This document shows positions 34,543 through 47,768 of a stretch of 64,000 nucleotides of DNA, piece after piece (positions within the stretch are counted from its first letter, which is position 1; each line of letters begins with the position of its first letter). Below the pieces are notes generated by a model. It was not told the origin of the DNA, ran no database searches, and was given only the letters and a program-made list of their open reading frames with translations. The stretch lies in NCBI RefSeq assembly GCF_001729745.1, contig NZ_CP017186.1, positions 372,001-436,000 on the forward strand, written 5' to 3'. Both the position numbers and the translations under genes were made by a program. This stretch comes from Enterobacter hormaechei subsp. hoffmannii (GTDB taxonomy: Bacteria; Pseudomonadota; Gammaproteobacteria; Enterobacterales; Enterobacteriaceae).

Positions 34543-37500
34543 TTATAAACTTCCCGCCGGGCGCGAACGCGCCGCAGACGTCAACGTTCTTCCCGTCTTA
34601 CGTCCGTCCAGCGTTTCCAGACGCATCTGGAAAGGTGGGAACGGCATATCAATTCCGTGCTCGCGGAAGCCAGCCAGGATCAGCTGGTGGATCTCATGGC
34701 GCAGCGGCATACGGTGTCCCATCTCGGCGGCGTAGATACGCAGCTCGAAAATCTGGATCCCCTGCTGCAAATCAACCAGGAAGACTTCCGGCGGCGGGTT
34801 GTCGATCACCAGCGAACAGCGTTCAGCAGCCGTATACAGGATCTGCGTCACCTCTTCGCTGTTGGCATCCGACGGAGCGGGTACGGTCAGCACCACACGC
34901 GTGACGGAGTCAGACAGCGACCAGTTGATAAACTGCTCGGTGATAAACGCTTTGTTCGGGACGATGATCTCTTTACGGTCCCAGTCGCTGATGGTGGTGG
35001 CGCGGGTGTTGATCCTGGTGACGCTGCCGGTCAGATCGCGGATGGTCACCGTATCGCCAATTCGAATCGGCTTTTCAAACAGAATGATCAGACCCGAGAC
35101 GAAGTTGGCAAAGATCTCCTGTAAACCAAAGCCCAGGCCTACGGTCAGGGCGGCAACCAGCCATTGCAGTTTTGACCATTCGATACCAATCATCGAGAAG
35201 CCAACCAGCCCACCAAACAGCATGATTAAATACTTGGTAATGGTGGTGATCGCATAGCCTGTGCCGGGGGTTAAATCCAGATGCTGCAACAGCGCCAGCT
35301 CCAGCAGGGCAGGGAAGTTACGGATCAGCTGTGTGGTGATAATGAGTACCAGAATCGCAATCAGCACGGCCCCTAAGGTGATGGGCTCCAGGCTTTCGAC
35401 CCCCTGCACCGTCGACGTCACATCCCACAAAGAGATGTTCTCCAGGAAGCCAAACGCAGAGTGGATTTCCGACCACAGGAAGATCACCGACAGCAGGGCA
35501 ACCAGCATCAGAATTGAGCGTACCAGCCGCAGGGACTGGGTACTGATCGCATCGAGATCCAGTACGACGTCATCGGCGTCTGAAGTCCCTTCGGTGCTGT
35601 TGACGTGGTTCGGCTCTTCCTCACCCCGCGCGCGCTGGGCCAGTATTTCTGCGCGACGATGTTTGGCACGGTCAAACGCCAGACGACGACGCTGGATCAG
35701 CATGCCGCGGCGAATTACATGGTAGACCACCAGCAGCAGGAACCAGATAGCTACTGACGTTTCCAGCCGTGCGAGCAGCGCCTGCGATGTGGCGAGATAA
35801 CCGACAGCCGCCGCCAGCATCGCCGCCAGCGGCGCGCTAAGCAGCAGGTTCCACAGCAGACGGTTAAACATGTTATCGCCACTGCCGGACTTGTCGAGAT
35901 AGAGCGGGATCCCGGCGCGCTTCAGGCTGAGCGTCACTACCGCTAATGCCCCGCAGATCAGCATAAAGCACAGACGTCCCAGCGAGCCGGAGAACTCCCG
36001 GTCATTGAGATTATCGAACATGATCAGCGCCATAATCAGCGGCACAATCAGCCCGATGCTCATCAGGTAATAGCGCATCGCCCGCGCCACGCGATTACGC
36101 GGCCAGCCAAAGTGAGCGATGAACAGACCATTTGGCCGCGCAAACGTGGCGCAAATCATCACCACCCACAGCAGCGGAACGGTGGCGGTCACGCCATCGC
36201 CAATTGCGACGGCAAGCGGATAGGGCCAGGCTTCACGCAGGCCGTATCCGAGCGTCATCCACAGCACCGGCAGCGGGGACGCGACCAGAATTGACCAGAA
36301 CACTGTACGCAGCGTCAGCCAGAAGTGATCCTGTGTCACTTTCCCCACCCGGGCGCTGGAGCGCTCAAGGAAACGGGTGAAGTGGCGACGGGAATAAATA
36401 CTGAAACCCACCAGAATCAGTGCCCCCAGCAGCGGGAAGATGGTCTCCTTACTGGTGAGCATCATCACGCTGGCGAGACCCAGCTGGCTGAAGGTGTCCA
36501 GCGAAATGAGGCGGCGCAGATCCTGCACGATCTCGATCGGCCAGGCGAAGGTCATCGGCCGCACGTCGGAGGTCCAGAACAGGTAACGGTGCGTGGCTTC
36601 GTTGACCTCTTTCAGCGCGTCCTCCAGCTGGCTGTTTGAGACTTTCAGCTTGGTGAGTTCGAGGATCAGCGTATCGCCCCCCTGCAACAGGGAATTGAGC
36701 AGTTCGCGTTGGGTGCGCAGCTGCGCTTCCAGAATACGGCTTTGCTCGCCGGTGAGCGGCTGTCCGTCAGCCTGACGGATCTGGCGGATTTGCGGCTGCT
36801 TATTAAGAAGGTCTTCATAATGAAGACGCTGAACGCGCAGCTGCGCCATCTCCGTATCAAGCTGCTGCGGTTTTGGCATCTCTGGCAGACGAGCCACCTG
36901 CGCGCGTAACGCTTCGCCCAACAGGTTAGACGAGCCAAGCCACTGGGACTGTTCACGCAGCGTGTTGAGAGCCTGACGAACCTGGAGGGTTTGATTAGTG
37001 GCCTGACGCTGCTGCGAGGCCACCAAATCCATGCGCTGCGCCTGCTGATTCAGCGCGGCAGAAAGCTCGCGGTTAACCTTAAACTGGGCGACGATGCTGT
37101 CGGGCAGGTTAGCGCTGTTTTCGGCCAACAACTCGGTGCTTTCCAGCGCACGTTCAGCTTCACGCTGACGCTGGCTGTTGAGTTGATTTCTCAGCGCCTG
37201 GAGATACGCATCCAGCTGTTCGCTCTGCTTCTGCGCCAGTTCCGAACGCATCCGCGACAGCTCCTGGCGGTTGTTAGCAGAAAGCTGTGCCAGCTCCAGT
37301 TCATCAACCAGCGCTTTTAGTCTGGCGGATTCCGCCTGTAGCCCAAGATTTTGGGCCTGATTCTGCGGGGTGTTGCCGGTCTGCGTCCCAATGCGGCGTT
37401 CCACCTCATTTAACTGACGGCGGGCATCGGTTTGCTGCTGTGGAAGCTGACTGAGAGAGTCGGCAATTTCACGCGCCCGTTCCTGCTCCTGCTGTGCCAG

Positions 37501-37866
37501 ACGGCTTTTTTCCAGCAGCTGGCTGCTGACTTGCAGGATCTCCTGATTCAGCGCCTCGGACGTCATCCCTGCGGGTACCTGGCGTGGTTCATCACGCAGG
37601 CTGTTTAACTGCGAGCGCAGGGTCTGAGAGAGTTTGGGGAAGTTGTCGATAACCTGCTGATATTGCTGGGCGCGCTCAAGAGAACCCTTTCGTTCCTCAA
37701 GTGCGTTCAGTGCAGACTGGAGCGACTCAACGGCCTCCGGCTGAGCGGGTTTCGCCGCTTTTGCCTGCTCCAGCTCCTGGGTTATCTGTTTGGCGTCGGG
37801 GGCCGTCGCTGCGTACGCCCCCATGCTGAGGCACCAGGCCATCAGTAATACGATAATCGGGCGCAC
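34543..37866 (-). CDS. mscM: Miniconductance mechanosensitive channel MscM
   Basis: MscM (YjeP) is a large MscS-family channel that opens under membrane tension and releases solutes on hypo-osmotic shock. The 1107-residue protein equals E. coli MscM in length. It has a signal peptide (1-20), a long periplasmic Gln/Leu-rich coiled-coil region (about 25-460), many transmembrane helices and a C-terminal MscS pore domain (GLGFGLQEIFANFVSG). The open frame runs to 37986. The GTG at 37866 gives the E. coli N-terminus and has AAGGA upstream. It follows psd by 19 bp as an operon. Confidence 0.95.
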   Translation of the reverse strand: MRPIIVLLMAWCLSMGAYAATAPDAKQITQELEQAKAAKPAQPEAVESLQSALNALEERKGSLERAQQYQQVIDNFPKLSQTLRSQLNSLRDEPRQVPAGMTSEALNQEILQVSSQLLEKSRLAQQEQERAREIADSLSQLPQQQTDARRQLNEVERRIGTQTGNTPQNQAQNLGLQAESARLKALVDELELAQLSANNRQELSRMRSELAQKQSEQLDAYLQALRNQLNSQRQREAERALESTELLAENSANLPDSIVAQFKVNRELSAALNQQAQRMDLVASQQRQATNQTLQVRQALNTLREQSQWLGSSNLLGEALRAQVARLPEMPKPQQLDTEMAQLRVQRLHYEDLLNKQPQIRQIRQADGQPLTGEQSRILEAQLRTQRELLNSLLQGGDTLILELTKLKVSNSQLEDALKEVNEATHRYLFWTSDVRPMTFAWPIEIVQDLRRLISLDTFSQLGLASVMMLTSKETIFPLLGALILVGFSIYSRRHFTRFLERSSARVGKVTQDHFWLTLRTVFWSILVASPLPVLWMTLGYGLREAWPYPLAVAIGDGVTATVPLLWVVMICATFARPNGLFIAHFGWPRNRVARAMRYYLMSIGLIVPLIMALIMFDNLNDREFSGSLGRLCFMLICGALAVVTLSLKRAGIPLYLDKSGSGDNMFNRLLWNLLLSAPLAAMLAAAVGYLATSQALLARLETSVAIWFLLLVVYHVIRRGMLIQRRRLAFDRAKHRRAEILAQRARGEEEPNHVNSTEGTSDADDVVLDLDAISTQSLRLVRSILMLVALLSVIFLWSEIHSAFGFLENISLWDVTSTVQGVESLEPITLGAVLIAILVLIITTQLIRNFPALLELALLQHLDLTPGTGYAITTITKYLIMLFGGLVGFSMIGIEWSKLQWLVAALTVGLGFGLQEIFANFVSGLIILFEKPIRIGDTVTIRDLTGSVTRINTRATTISDWDRKEIIVPNKAFITEQFINWSLSDSVTRVVLTVPAPSDANSEEVTQILYTAAERCSLVIDNPPPEVFLVDLQQGIQIFELRIYAAEMGHRMPLRHEIHQLILAGFREHGIDMPFPPFQMRLETLDGRKTGRTLTSAARSRPAGSL

Positions 37867-37885
37867 GTCAGCGATCCTTCTGTTG

Positions 37886-38854
37886 TTAACCTTCGTCTTT
37901 TTTGTCGTCAACCAGCGGGCTGGCATCGTGCTCGGCTTTGATCTCTTCTTCCGGCAACGGGGCTGGCGCAACGTCTGGCGTTGCAAAGACCTCCGTCGAT
38001 ACTGCCAGAGGCTGGCCGAGTTTGGTCACGGACAGGCTTTCCAGCTCGTCGACAAGGTTAACTTTGCCCGGTGCGAACAGGTTGATTACCGTTGAGCCCA
38101 GCTTGAAGCGGCCCATCTCCTGACCTTTCAGCAGGGCCACAGAACCTTCTTCTTCTCCGGCAGGCCAGGTCCAGCGCTTGATCACGCCTTCGCGTGGCGG
38201 CGTAATGGTGCCTGCCCAGACGGTTTCGATGCTGCCCACAATGGTAGCACCTACCAGAATCTGCGCCATTGGGCCAAATTCAGTATCAAACAGGCAGATG
38301 ACGCGCTCGTTACGGGCAAACAGGTTAGGGACGTTTTGCGCCGTCAGGTGGTTTACAGAGAACAGATCCCCCGGCACGTAGATCATCTCGCGCAGGATGC
38401 CGTTACACGGCATATGAACGCGGTGGTAGTCGCGCGGGGAGAGATAGGTGGTCGCGAAAGTCCCGTTGCGGAACAGATCCGCCATTATGTAGTTACCGGC
38501 CAGCAGCGCTTCCAGGCTGTAGTTATGGCCTTTCGCCTGCAAAATTTTGTCGTCTTCAATTTTACCCAGCTGGCTGATCACGCCGTCAGCAGGCATCACC
38601 AGCACGTTCGGGTCGGTATTCAGCGGGCGCACTTCGTCGCGCAGCGGACGCACAAAAAATTCGTTGAAGGTGCGGTAGCTTGCCGTATCCGGCTTCTGCG
38701 CTTCTTTCATGTCGACCTTGTAGTATTTCACGAACAGGTCGATGACCAGTTTGGTCAGCCAGCCCGCTCGTTTGCTCGCGCCCCAGCCCGCCAGGCGAGT
38801 GAGCCACAGTTTAGGCAGAATGTATTGAAGCGAAAGTTTAAATGAGTTTAACAA
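37886..38854 (-). CDS. psd: Phosphatidylserine decarboxylase proenzyme
   Basis: Psd makes phosphatidylethanolamine from phosphatidylserine at the inner membrane. The 322-residue proenzyme cleaves itself at LGST (Gly253-Ser254), where Ser254 becomes the pyruvoyl group. Asp90 (PADG) and His147 (DYHRVHMP), which assist cleavage, are visible. The C-terminal tail after the cleavage site is acidic and variable. It is the upstream gene of psd-mscM, and rsgA lies upstream in turn. Confidence 0.97.
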   Translation of the reverse strand: MLNSFKLSLQYILPKLWLTRLAGWGASKRAGWLTKLVIDLFVKYYKVDMKEAQKPDTASYRTFNEFFVRPLRDEVRPLNTDPNVLVMPADGVISQLGKIEDDKILQAKGHNYSLEALLAGNYIMADLFRNGTFATTYLSPRDYHRVHMPCNGILREMIYVPGDLFSVNHLTAQNVPNLFARNERVICLFDTEFGPMAQILVGATIVGSIETVWAGTITPPREGVIKRWTWPAGEEEGSVALLKGQEMGRFKLGSTVINLFAPGKVNLVDELESLSVTKLGQPLAVSTEVFATPDVAPAPLPEEEIKAEHDASPLVDDKKDEG

Positions 38855-38951
38855 GGTAGCCTCCAGGCCATTGTTTTGTCGTTCCTGATCCGGCAGTACG
38901 CTGCCGGAACCTGAAAAAAGGGGACGATTTTAGCGACGCTTAGCTTAGTTG

Positions 38952-40004
38952 TCAGTTATCAGAATCAGAAAAGTTTTTACGCGTTTTTACCTGGTCCATG
39001 CTTTCGAGAATACGATGGTAATTTTCGAAACGGGTTTCCGCTATTTCACCGTTCTCCACCGCTTCGCGGATGGCGCAGCCCGGATCGTTGTCATGTTTAC
39101 AGTCGCGGTATTTGCAAGCGCCTATATAGTCATGGAATTCGACAAATCCGTTAAAGATTTGTTCCGGCTCGAGATGCCAGAGACCAAATTCACGCACACC
39201 CGGGGAGTCAATCACATTGCCGCCGTGCGGGAAGTGATAGAGACGTGAGGCGGTGGTGGTGTGCTGGCCCAGCCCGGAGACGTCCGACACATCGTTGGTC
39301 AGGATTTCTTGCTGAAGGCCGAGCAGGTTGTTAAGCAGGCTCGATTTACCCACGCCAGACTGCCCTGCAAAGATACTGATGCGGTCGGTCAGCGCATCTT
39401 CTAACGGCTTCAGGCCATCTTTGGTGCGGCTGGAAACCATCAAAACGCGATAACCAATATTGCGATAGATATCCATCTGCTCATTCACAAAGGCCATGGC
39501 CTCGTCATCCAGCAGATCGATTTTATTCAGCACGATGAGCGGCTCAACCTGTAGCGTCTCGCAGGCCACCAGGTAACGGTCAATAATGTTGAGCGAAAGT
39601 TCGGGTAAAATCGCCGAAACGATCACGATCTGGTTGATATTGGCGGCAATGGGCTTTACGCCGTCGTAGAAATCAGGACGGGTCAGAACCGACGTGCGTT
39701 CATGCACGGCTTCAACGATACCTTTAACCGTTACCCCTTCCGCAGCCGCTTTGCCTGGACGCCAGACCACGCGGTCACCGGTCACCAGGGAACGGATGGT
39801 GCGACGGATATTGCAACGGTGGATGTCCCCGTCGGCAGACTCGACATCGGCATGCATACCGAAGCGGCTAATCACCACGCCTTCCGTCGCTTCGCCAAAC
39901 AGGTTGTCGTCGTAATCGGGCTTCTCCGTAGTGGTTTTAAGACGGCGCTGGTGATTTGCATTCACGCGGCGCTGCTGCCCTTTGGAGAGTTTATTTTTAC
40001 TCAA
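38952..40004 (-). CDS. rsgA: Small-subunit ribosome biogenesis GTPase RsgA
   Basis: RsgA is a circularly permuted GTPase that helps mature the 30S subunit. In order, the 350 residues show an OB-fold, NKID (G4), GQSGVGKSS (G1), DSPG (G3) and a C-terminal zinc knuckle with Cys/His ([14 protein letters not shown]). The start is TTG at 40004, in the context AGGAGCC-N7-TTG. It gives the E. coli length, whereas the ATG at 40037 would add eleven residues. E. coli also uses TTG. Confidence 0.95.
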   Translation of the reverse strand: MSKNKLSKGQQRRVNANHQRRLKTTTEKPDYDDNLFGEATEGVVISRFGMHADVESADGDIHRCNIRRTIRSLVTGDRVVWRPGKAAAEGVTVKGIVEAVHERTSVLTRPDFYDGVKPIAANINQIVIVSAILPELSLNIIDRYLVACETLQVEPLIVLNKIDLLDDEAMAFVNEQMDIYRNIGYRVLMVSSRTKDGLKPLEDALTDRISIFAGQSGVGKSSLLNNLLGLQQEILTNDVSDVSGLGQHTTTASRLYHFPHGGNVIDSPGVREFGLWHLEPEQIFNGFVEFHDYIGACKYRDCKHDNDPGCAIREAVENGEIAETRFENYHRILESMDQVKTRKNFSDSDN

Positions 40005-40111
40005 TCGCGCTGGCTCCTGGTCGCCCATAGCGGGCAAAACCTCTATGATACACTCTAATTAATACTAGTTAACCTGCTACTGCCGGTTAAGCGAGAAGGG
40101 TGGAAAATAAC

Positions 40112-40657
40112 ATGAGCGCGGACGAAAACAACCTGATTTGGATCGATCTGGAGATGACCGGCCTGGATCCCGAGCGCGATCGCATTATTGAGATCGCCAC
40201 ACTGGTCACCGATGCCAACCTCAATATTCTGGCGGAAGGCCCAACGATTGCCGTGCACCAGTCCGATGACCAGCTTGCGCTGATGGATGAGTGGAACGTG
40301 CGTACCCATACTGGCAGCGGGCTGGTGGAACGCGTGAAGGCCAGCACTCTGGGCGACCGCGAAGCGGAGCTGGCGACGCTTGAGTTTCTGAAGCAGTGGG
40401 TGCCGGCAGGAAAATCGCCTATCTGTGGCAACAGCATTGGTCAGGATCGTCGTTTTCTGTTTAAGTACATGCCGGAGCTGGAGTCCTACTTCCACTACCG
40501 CTATCTGGATGTGAGCACCTTAAAAGAGCTGGCCCGCCGCTGGAAACCGGAAATTCTCGACGGCTTCACAAAGCAGGGGACGCACCAGGCAATGGACGAC
40601 ATCCGTGAGTCTGTTGCGGAGCTGGCGTACTATCGCGAAAACTTTATTAAGCTTTAA
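40112..40657 (+). CDS. orn: Oligoribonuclease
   Basis: Orn is a DEDDh 3'-5' exonuclease that degrades 2-5 nt RNAs to mononucleotides and is essential in E. coli. The 181 residues include Asp12 and Glu14 ([10 protein letters not shown]) and the C-terminal [12 protein letters not shown] with the catalytic His and Asp. It is divergent from rsgA. The ATG at 40112 was chosen over 40100 by E. coli similarity. Confidence 0.97.
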   Translation: MSADENNLIWIDLEMTGLDPERDRIIEIATLVTDANLNILAEGPTIAVHQSDDQLALMDEWNVRTHTGSGLVERVKASTLGDREAELATLEFLKQWVPAGKSPICGNSIGQDRRFLFKYMPELESYFHYRYLDVSTLKELARRWKPEILDGFTKQGTHQAMDDIRESVAELAYYRENFIKL

Positions 40658-40666
40658 TTTTGCGAT

Positions 40667-40692
40667 CCGGCGCCTTGCGTGGCCGGGTTTTT
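40667..40692 (+). terminator. Terminator of orn
   Basis: CCGGC (40667-40671) and GCCGG (40682-40686) form a short stem followed by GTTTTTG. Confidence 0.65.
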
Positions 40693-40765
40693 GTCGCTAA
40701 ATTGTTCAGCTTGCCGATTAAATAAGCACTTGAACTGAATTTCAAAAAAATCGCTTTGAGGGGGG

Positions 40766-40793
40766 TTGCAGCTAAACGGATTTCTCGTATAAT
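40766..40793 (+). promoter_or_regulatory. Promoter of the tRNA-Gly cluster
   Basis: TTGCAG (40766-40771) and TATAAT (40788-40793) are 16 bp apart, with a GCGCCTCCC discriminator as in stringently controlled stable-RNA promoters. This closely resembles the rrn P1 layout at 3101. Confidence 0.88.
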
Positions 40794-40853
40794 GCGCCTC
40801 CCGTAACGACAGAGAATTACACGTTACGACAGCAACAAAAGCAGTACAGATTT

Positions 40854-40929
<76 letters not shown>

Positions 40930-40974
40930 AAATTTGAAAAGTATCGCAAGATACGCCAGCACCAGAACACCCAA

Positions 40975-41050
<76 letters not shown>

Positions 41051-41095
41051 AAATTTGAAAGTATCGCAAGATACGCACAGCACCAGAATACCCAA

Positions 41096-41171
<76 letters not shown>

Positions 41172-41441
41172 AATTCTTCTTCTTTCCTAAATTATCCACA
41201 GCGAAATGCTTCGTTGGGGACGTTTTCTATTGTATCTGAAACACTCTTGTAAACAGAGTTATCCACAGAAACTGTGATAAATCCCAGTTGTACAAAATGT
41301 TAGCAGGGTGAATAATATCTTCGTAATTAACTGTAATCTATGAAGAAAATTTGATTTCAAAATGTTATTGAGATCACTTGACCTGTTTGCTAAACCTTAT
41401 TGCGCCTGAATTCTTATTTTTATTCACAGCCTGTGAATATA
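41172..41441. other. datA: DnaA-box cluster, candidate datA locus
   Basis: This AT-rich gene-free segment has two perfect DnaA boxes TTATCCACA (41192-41200 and 41259-41267). A third box of the TTATnCACA type (TTATTCACA) lies at 41420-41428, facing an imperfect inverted one (41432-41440). In E. coli the datA locus, which titrates DnaA and stimulates hydrolysis of DnaA-ATP with IHF, lies in this same place between the tRNA-Gly cluster and queG. I could not identify the IHF site with confidence. Confidence 0.75.
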
Positions 41442-42579
41442 TCACACATCCCGTGGCAGCCCTTTTTCAATCACCCTGACCAGGCGCTGTTTCTTCGGTA
41501 ACTGCACTTCAACCACGCCGGCATTTCGCTTCTCAATTTGCTGCGCAATCGCCCATTCTATGTGCTCATCAAGAAGTGGGTGCTCACCTCTGCGGCTTTC
41601 AAGCGCCTGAAGATTGGCTTCATCCCATGGGGCATTACCCAGCGCAACGGCCACATTACGCAGCCAGCGCAGGTGGCCGATACGACGTATGGCGGAACCT
41701 TCCGTCACCTTTAGGAACCAGGCTTCGCTCCAGGCGAACAGTTCGATCAACTGCGGGGCATGTAACGCCTTGCGGGGACTGAAGTCTTCTTCGTCCGTCA
41801 ACTGTGAATAACGGTTCCACGGACAAATCAGCTGGCAGTCATCACAGCCGTAGATGCGGTTGCCAATAAGCGGACGAAATTCCTCTGGAATAGCACCTTC
41901 CAGCTCGATGGTGAGATAAGAGATACAGCGGCGCGCATCAACGGTATAGGGTTCAACGATAGCGCCCGTTGGGCAGATGGTCATACAGGCCACGCAGCGG
42001 CCACACCCTTCTTCCACCGGACCGTCTACCGGCAGGGGTAAATCAATCAACAGTTCACCCAGGAAAAAGAATGAGCCCGCGTCGCGGCTTAAGATAAGTG
42101 AGTGCTTACCTGTCCAGCCAAGCCCGGCTTTTTCGGCGATCGGGCGCTCAAGAATAGGCGCAGAATCGACAAAGGGTCTAAAATTCAGCGAAACACAGTG
42201 CTGCTGAATGGTTTCCCCGAGCTTTTTTAGACGGTTGCGCAGAAGTTTATGGTAATCACGTCCCAGCGCGTATCGGCTGACGTAACCCAGCGAAGGATTT
42301 TTTAGCGTGCGCGCAAAGGCCGCGTTAGCGGGCAGATAGTTCATGCGTACGCTAATGACGCGCAGCGTACCCGGCAACAGCTCGTGGGGGCGGGCACGCA
42401 TCATACCGTGGCGCGCCATCCACTCCATCTCGCCGTGGTATTGTTTATCCAGCCATGCCTGTAGCTTAGGCTCGCTGGCAGAGAGGTCGGTATCGGTAAT
42501 ACCGACCTTCTGGAAGCCCAGTTCAGCACCCCACTGTTTTATTTTCTGCGCTAATTCATTGAGATCGAGGGGCTGTGAC

Positions 42580-42581
<2 letters not shown>
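41442..42581 (-). CDS. queG: Epoxyqueuosine reductase QueG
   Basis: QueG reduces epoxyqueuosine to queuosine in tRNA with a cobalamin cofactor and two [4Fe-4S] clusters. The 379 residues include the ferredoxin-type CGRCVACMTICPTGAI motif and CDDCQLICPW. The ATG at 42581 (MSQPLDLN) matches E. coli. An in-frame ATG at 42629 would overlap nnr further. Its start codon shares the CATG at 42579-42582 with the divergent nnr start. Confidence 0.95.
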
Positions 42582-44557
<1,976 letters not shown>

Positions 44558-44573
44558 GCGTAGGGATAACGGG

Positions 44574-45914
44574 ATGATTAATCGCGTTAAAGGTTGGATT
44601 TTGGCAGCCACGGTTCTGCTGTGCGCGCAGGCCGGTGCGGCCAGCCTCTCGGATATTCAGGTGTCGAATGGCGATAGCCAGGCCCGCATTACCTTCAGCT
44701 TTATGGGCGATCCTGAATATGCTTTCTCACAAATCGACAGCCGCAGCGTGGCGCTCGATATTAAACAGTCCGGGGTGATCCAGGGGCTGCCGCTCCAGTT
44801 CAGCGGCAACAATCTGGTGAAAAGCATCCGTTCGGGGACGCCGAAGGATGCGCAGTCTCTGCGTCTGGTGGTCGATCTCACCGAAAAGGGCAAAACGAAG
44901 GCGGTTAAGCAGCAAAACGGCGCCAGTTATACGGTGGTTTTTACCATTAATGCTGATGTTCCGCCGCCGCCACCGCCTGCACCTGTGGTAGCAAAACGCG
45001 TAGAAGCGCCGGTTTATACCCCAAGGCCGTCTGAGCCAGCCCGTAATCCGTTTAAATCACAAAATGACCGACTTACCGCCGTGACCAGCAGCAACACGGT
45101 GACGCGTCCGGCGGTCAGCGCGCGGCGAACGCCGGTCAGTGGCGACAAAGTGATTATCGCCATCGACGCCGGACACGGCGGGCAAGATCCTGGCGCGATT
45201 GGCCCGGGCGGCACGCGGGAGAAAAACGTCACTATCGCCATTGCCCGTAAGCTGCGTGCGCTTCTGAATGACGATCCGATGTTTAAAGGGGTCATGACCC
45301 GCGACGGAGATTATTTTATTTCAGTGATGGGACGCTCGGATGTGGCGCGTAAGCAAAACGCCAACTTCCTGGTGTCGATTCACGCGGATGCTGCGCCGAA
45401 CCGTAACGCCACCGGCGCGTCGGTATGGGTACTGTCGAACCGTCGTGCCAACAGTGAAATGGCGAACTGGCTTGAAGAGCACGAGAAGCAGTCTGAACTG
45501 TTAGGCGGGGCAGGCGATGTGCTGGCAAACAGCCAGGCCGATCCGTATCTCAGCCAGGCGGTACTGGATTTACAGTTCGGTCATTCTCAGCGCGTCGGGT
45601 ATGATGTCGCCACTAACGTACTCAACCAGCTGCAAAGCGTCGGATCGCTGCATAAGCGTCGTCCGGAACATGCGAGCCTCGGTGTCCTGCGTTCGCCGGA
45701 TATTCCGTCGATTCTGGTAGAGACGGGTTTTATCAGTAATCACGGTGAAGAGCGTTTACTGGGAAGCGACAGCTATCAGCAGCAAATTGCTGAAGCGATT
45801 TATAACGGTCTGCGTAAATACTTTGACGCGCATCCGCTTCAGTCTGCGCCGCAGGGCGGGGCAGCCCAGACGGCAAGCGCCGCGCTGCCGGGTGAGATGA
45901 CCGCGACTAATTAA
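44574..45914 (+). CDS. amiB: N-acetylmuramoyl-L-alanine amidase AmiB
   Basis: AmiB is a periplasmic zinc amidase that splits septal peptidoglycan during cell separation, activated by EnvC. The 446-residue precursor has a signal peptide (about 1-22), an AMIN domain (about 25-125), a Pro-rich linker with a PPPPPP run and an Amidase_3 domain (about 190-420). Zinc ligands are seen in [11 protein letters not shown] and SIHADA. The C-terminal tail lacks LysM repeats, as in E. coli AmiB. Confidence 0.96.
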   Translation: MINRVKGWILAATVLLCAQAGAASLSDIQVSNGDSQARITFSFMGDPEYAFSQIDSRSVALDIKQSGVIQGLPLQFSGNNLVKSIRSGTPKDAQSLRLVVDLTEKGKTKAVKQQNGASYTVVFTINADVPPPPPPAPVVAKRVEAPVYTPRPSEPARNPFKSQNDRLTAVTSSNTVTRPAVSARRTPVSGDKVIIAIDAGHGGQDPGAIGPGGTREKNVTIAIARKLRALLNDDPMFKGVMTRDGDYFISVMGRSDVARKQNANFLVSIHADAAPNRNATGASVWVLSNRRANSEMANWLEEHEKQSELLGGAGDVLANSQADPYLSQAVLDLQFGHSQRVGYDVATNVLNQLQSVGSLHKRRPEHASLGVLRSPDIPSILVETGFISNHGEERLLGSDSYQQQIAEAIYNGLRKYFDAHPLQSAPQGGAAQTASAALPGEMTATN

Positions 45915-45923
45915 GGAGAGTTC

Positions 45924-47768
45924 ATGCCGATTCAGGTTCTACCGCCGCAGCTCGCGAACCAAATCGCCGCCGGTGAGGTGGTGGAACGCCCTGCATCGGT
46001 GGTAAAAGAGCTGGTGGAAAACAGCCTCGATGCAGGGGCGACCCGCATTGATATCGATATTGAACGCGGGGGCGCAAAGCTTATCCGCATTCGTGATAAC
46101 GGCTGTGGCATCAAAAAGGACGAGCTGGCGCTGGCGCTGGCGCGTCATGCCACCAGTAAAATTGCGTCACTTGACGATCTGGAAGCGATTATCAGCTTGG
46201 GTTTTCGCGGCGAAGCGTTGGCCAGTATCAGCTCCGTTTCCCGCTTAACGTTGACCTCCCGCACGGCCGACCAGCAGGAAGCCTGGCAGGCCTACGCCGA
46301 AGGGCGCGATATGGACGTCACGGTTAAACCAGCGGCGCACCCGGTAGGCACCACGCTTGAAGTGCTGGATCTTTTCTATAACACGCCCGCCCGGCGCAAG
46401 TTTATGCGAACCGAGAAGACCGAATTCGGACATATCGACGAGATCATCCGCCGCATCGCGCTGGCACGCTTTGATGTCACTCTTAACCTCAGTCATAACG
46501 GTAAGGTGATGCGTCAGTACCGGGCAGTGGCGGAAGGCGGGCAAAAGGAGCGTCGGCTGGGCGCCATCTGCGGCACGCCGTTCCTGGAAAAAGCGCTGGC
46601 CATTGAGTGGCAGCATGGCGATTTGGCCCTGCGCGGCTGGGTTGCCGATCCGAACGCCAGTAGCGCCGCGTTTGCTGAGATTCAGTACTGCTACGTCAAC
46701 GGTCGCATGATGCGCGACCGCCTGATTAACCACGCCATTCGCCAGGCCTGTGAAGATAAGCTCGGCGCCGATCAACAGCCCGCCTTTGTGCTTTATCTGG
46801 AGATCGACCCGCATCAGGTTGACGTTAACGTGCACCCCGCCAAGCACGAGGTGCGTTTCCACCAGTCGCGTCTGGTGCATGATTTTATCTATCAGGGCGT
46901 CGTTAGCGTTTTGCAGAAGCAGGCTGAGCCAACGCTGCCGCTGGAAAACGACATTCCTGCACCGCGATCGCTGCCAGAAAATCGCGTGGCGGCCGGACGT
47001 AACCATTTCGCTGAACCCGCAGCCGCGCGCGAACCAGTGGCTCCGCGTTTTTCGTCAGCGGGAAGCGCACCGCGCCCGACGGGCGCCAACTACCCAAATG
47101 CCCAGCCGGGGTATCAAAAGCAGCAAGGGGCGTTATACCGTAAATTGCTGGACACCCCAGCCGTGGAACGGAAAGAACATATTGAGGTATCGCCGTCTTC
47201 CCTTGACGGACATAGCCAGAGTTTTGGCCGGGTATTGACGATTGTCGCCCCGGACATGGCACTGCTTGAACGCGAGGGGAAATTGATGCTGCTGGCGTTG
47301 CCGGTAGCGGAACGCTGGCTTAAACAGGCGCAACTGACGCCAGGGGAAAACGCCGCCTGTGCTCAGCCGTTACTGATCCCGGTTCGGTTGAAAATAAACC
47401 ATGAAGAAACAGGGGTTTTGCAGCGTGCCCAGGCGCTTCTTGCCGAAATGGGGATTGAAATCGTACTGGACGCGCAGCATGTGACAATTCGCGCAGTGCC
47501 TTTACCCTTACGCCAACAAAATTTACAAAACTTGATTCCTGAACTGATAGGCTACCTGGCGCAACAAACGACGTTTGATGCCGCCGATACCGCGCAGTGG
47601 ATCGCCCGCCATCTGGCCAGCGAACATTCGCCGTGGAGTATGGCGCAGGCGATTACCGTTCTGGCAGAGGTGGAACGCCTCTGTCCACAACTGGTGAAAG
47701 CGCCGCCAGGTGGTTTGTTACAACCTGTTGATTTAAAAACGGCGATGACCGCCCTGAAACATGACTGA
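45924..47768 (+). CDS. mutL: DNA mismatch repair protein MutL
   Basis: MutL links MutS recognition of mismatches to MutH and UvrD. The 614-residue protein has the GHKL ATPase N-terminus (Glu29 and Asn33 in [25 protein letters not shown]), a variable Pro/Ala-rich linker (about 335-430) and a C-terminal dimerisation domain. The endonuclease motif of many MutL proteins (DQHA-x2-E-x4-E) is not seen, as expected where MutH is present. Confidence 0.97.
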   Translation: MPIQVLPPQLANQIAAGEVVERPASVVKELVENSLDAGATRIDIDIERGGAKLIRIRDNGCGIKKDELALALARHATSKIASLDDLEAIISLGFRGEALASISSVSRLTLTSRTADQQEAWQAYAEGRDMDVTVKPAAHPVGTTLEVLDLFYNTPARRKFMRTEKTEFGHIDEIIRRIALARFDVTLNLSHNGKVMRQYRAVAEGGQKERRLGAICGTPFLEKALAIEWQHGDLALRGWVADPNASSAAFAEIQYCYVNGRMMRDRLINHAIRQACEDKLGADQQPAFVLYLEIDPHQVDVNVHPAKHEVRFHQSRLVHDFIYQGVVSVLQKQAEPTLPLENDIPAPRSLPENRVAAGRNHFAEPAAAREPVAPRFSSAGSAPRPTGANYPNAQPGYQKQQGALYRKLLDTPAVERKEHIEVSPSSLDGHSQSFGRVLTIVAPDMALLEREGKLMLLALPVAERWLKQAQLTPGENAACAQPLLIPVRLKINHEETGVLQRAQALLAEMGIEIVLDAQHVTIRAVPLPLRQQNLQNLIPELIGYLAQQTTFDAADTAQWIARHLASEHSPWSMAQAITVLAEVERLCPQLVKAPPGGLLQPVDLKTAMTALKHD

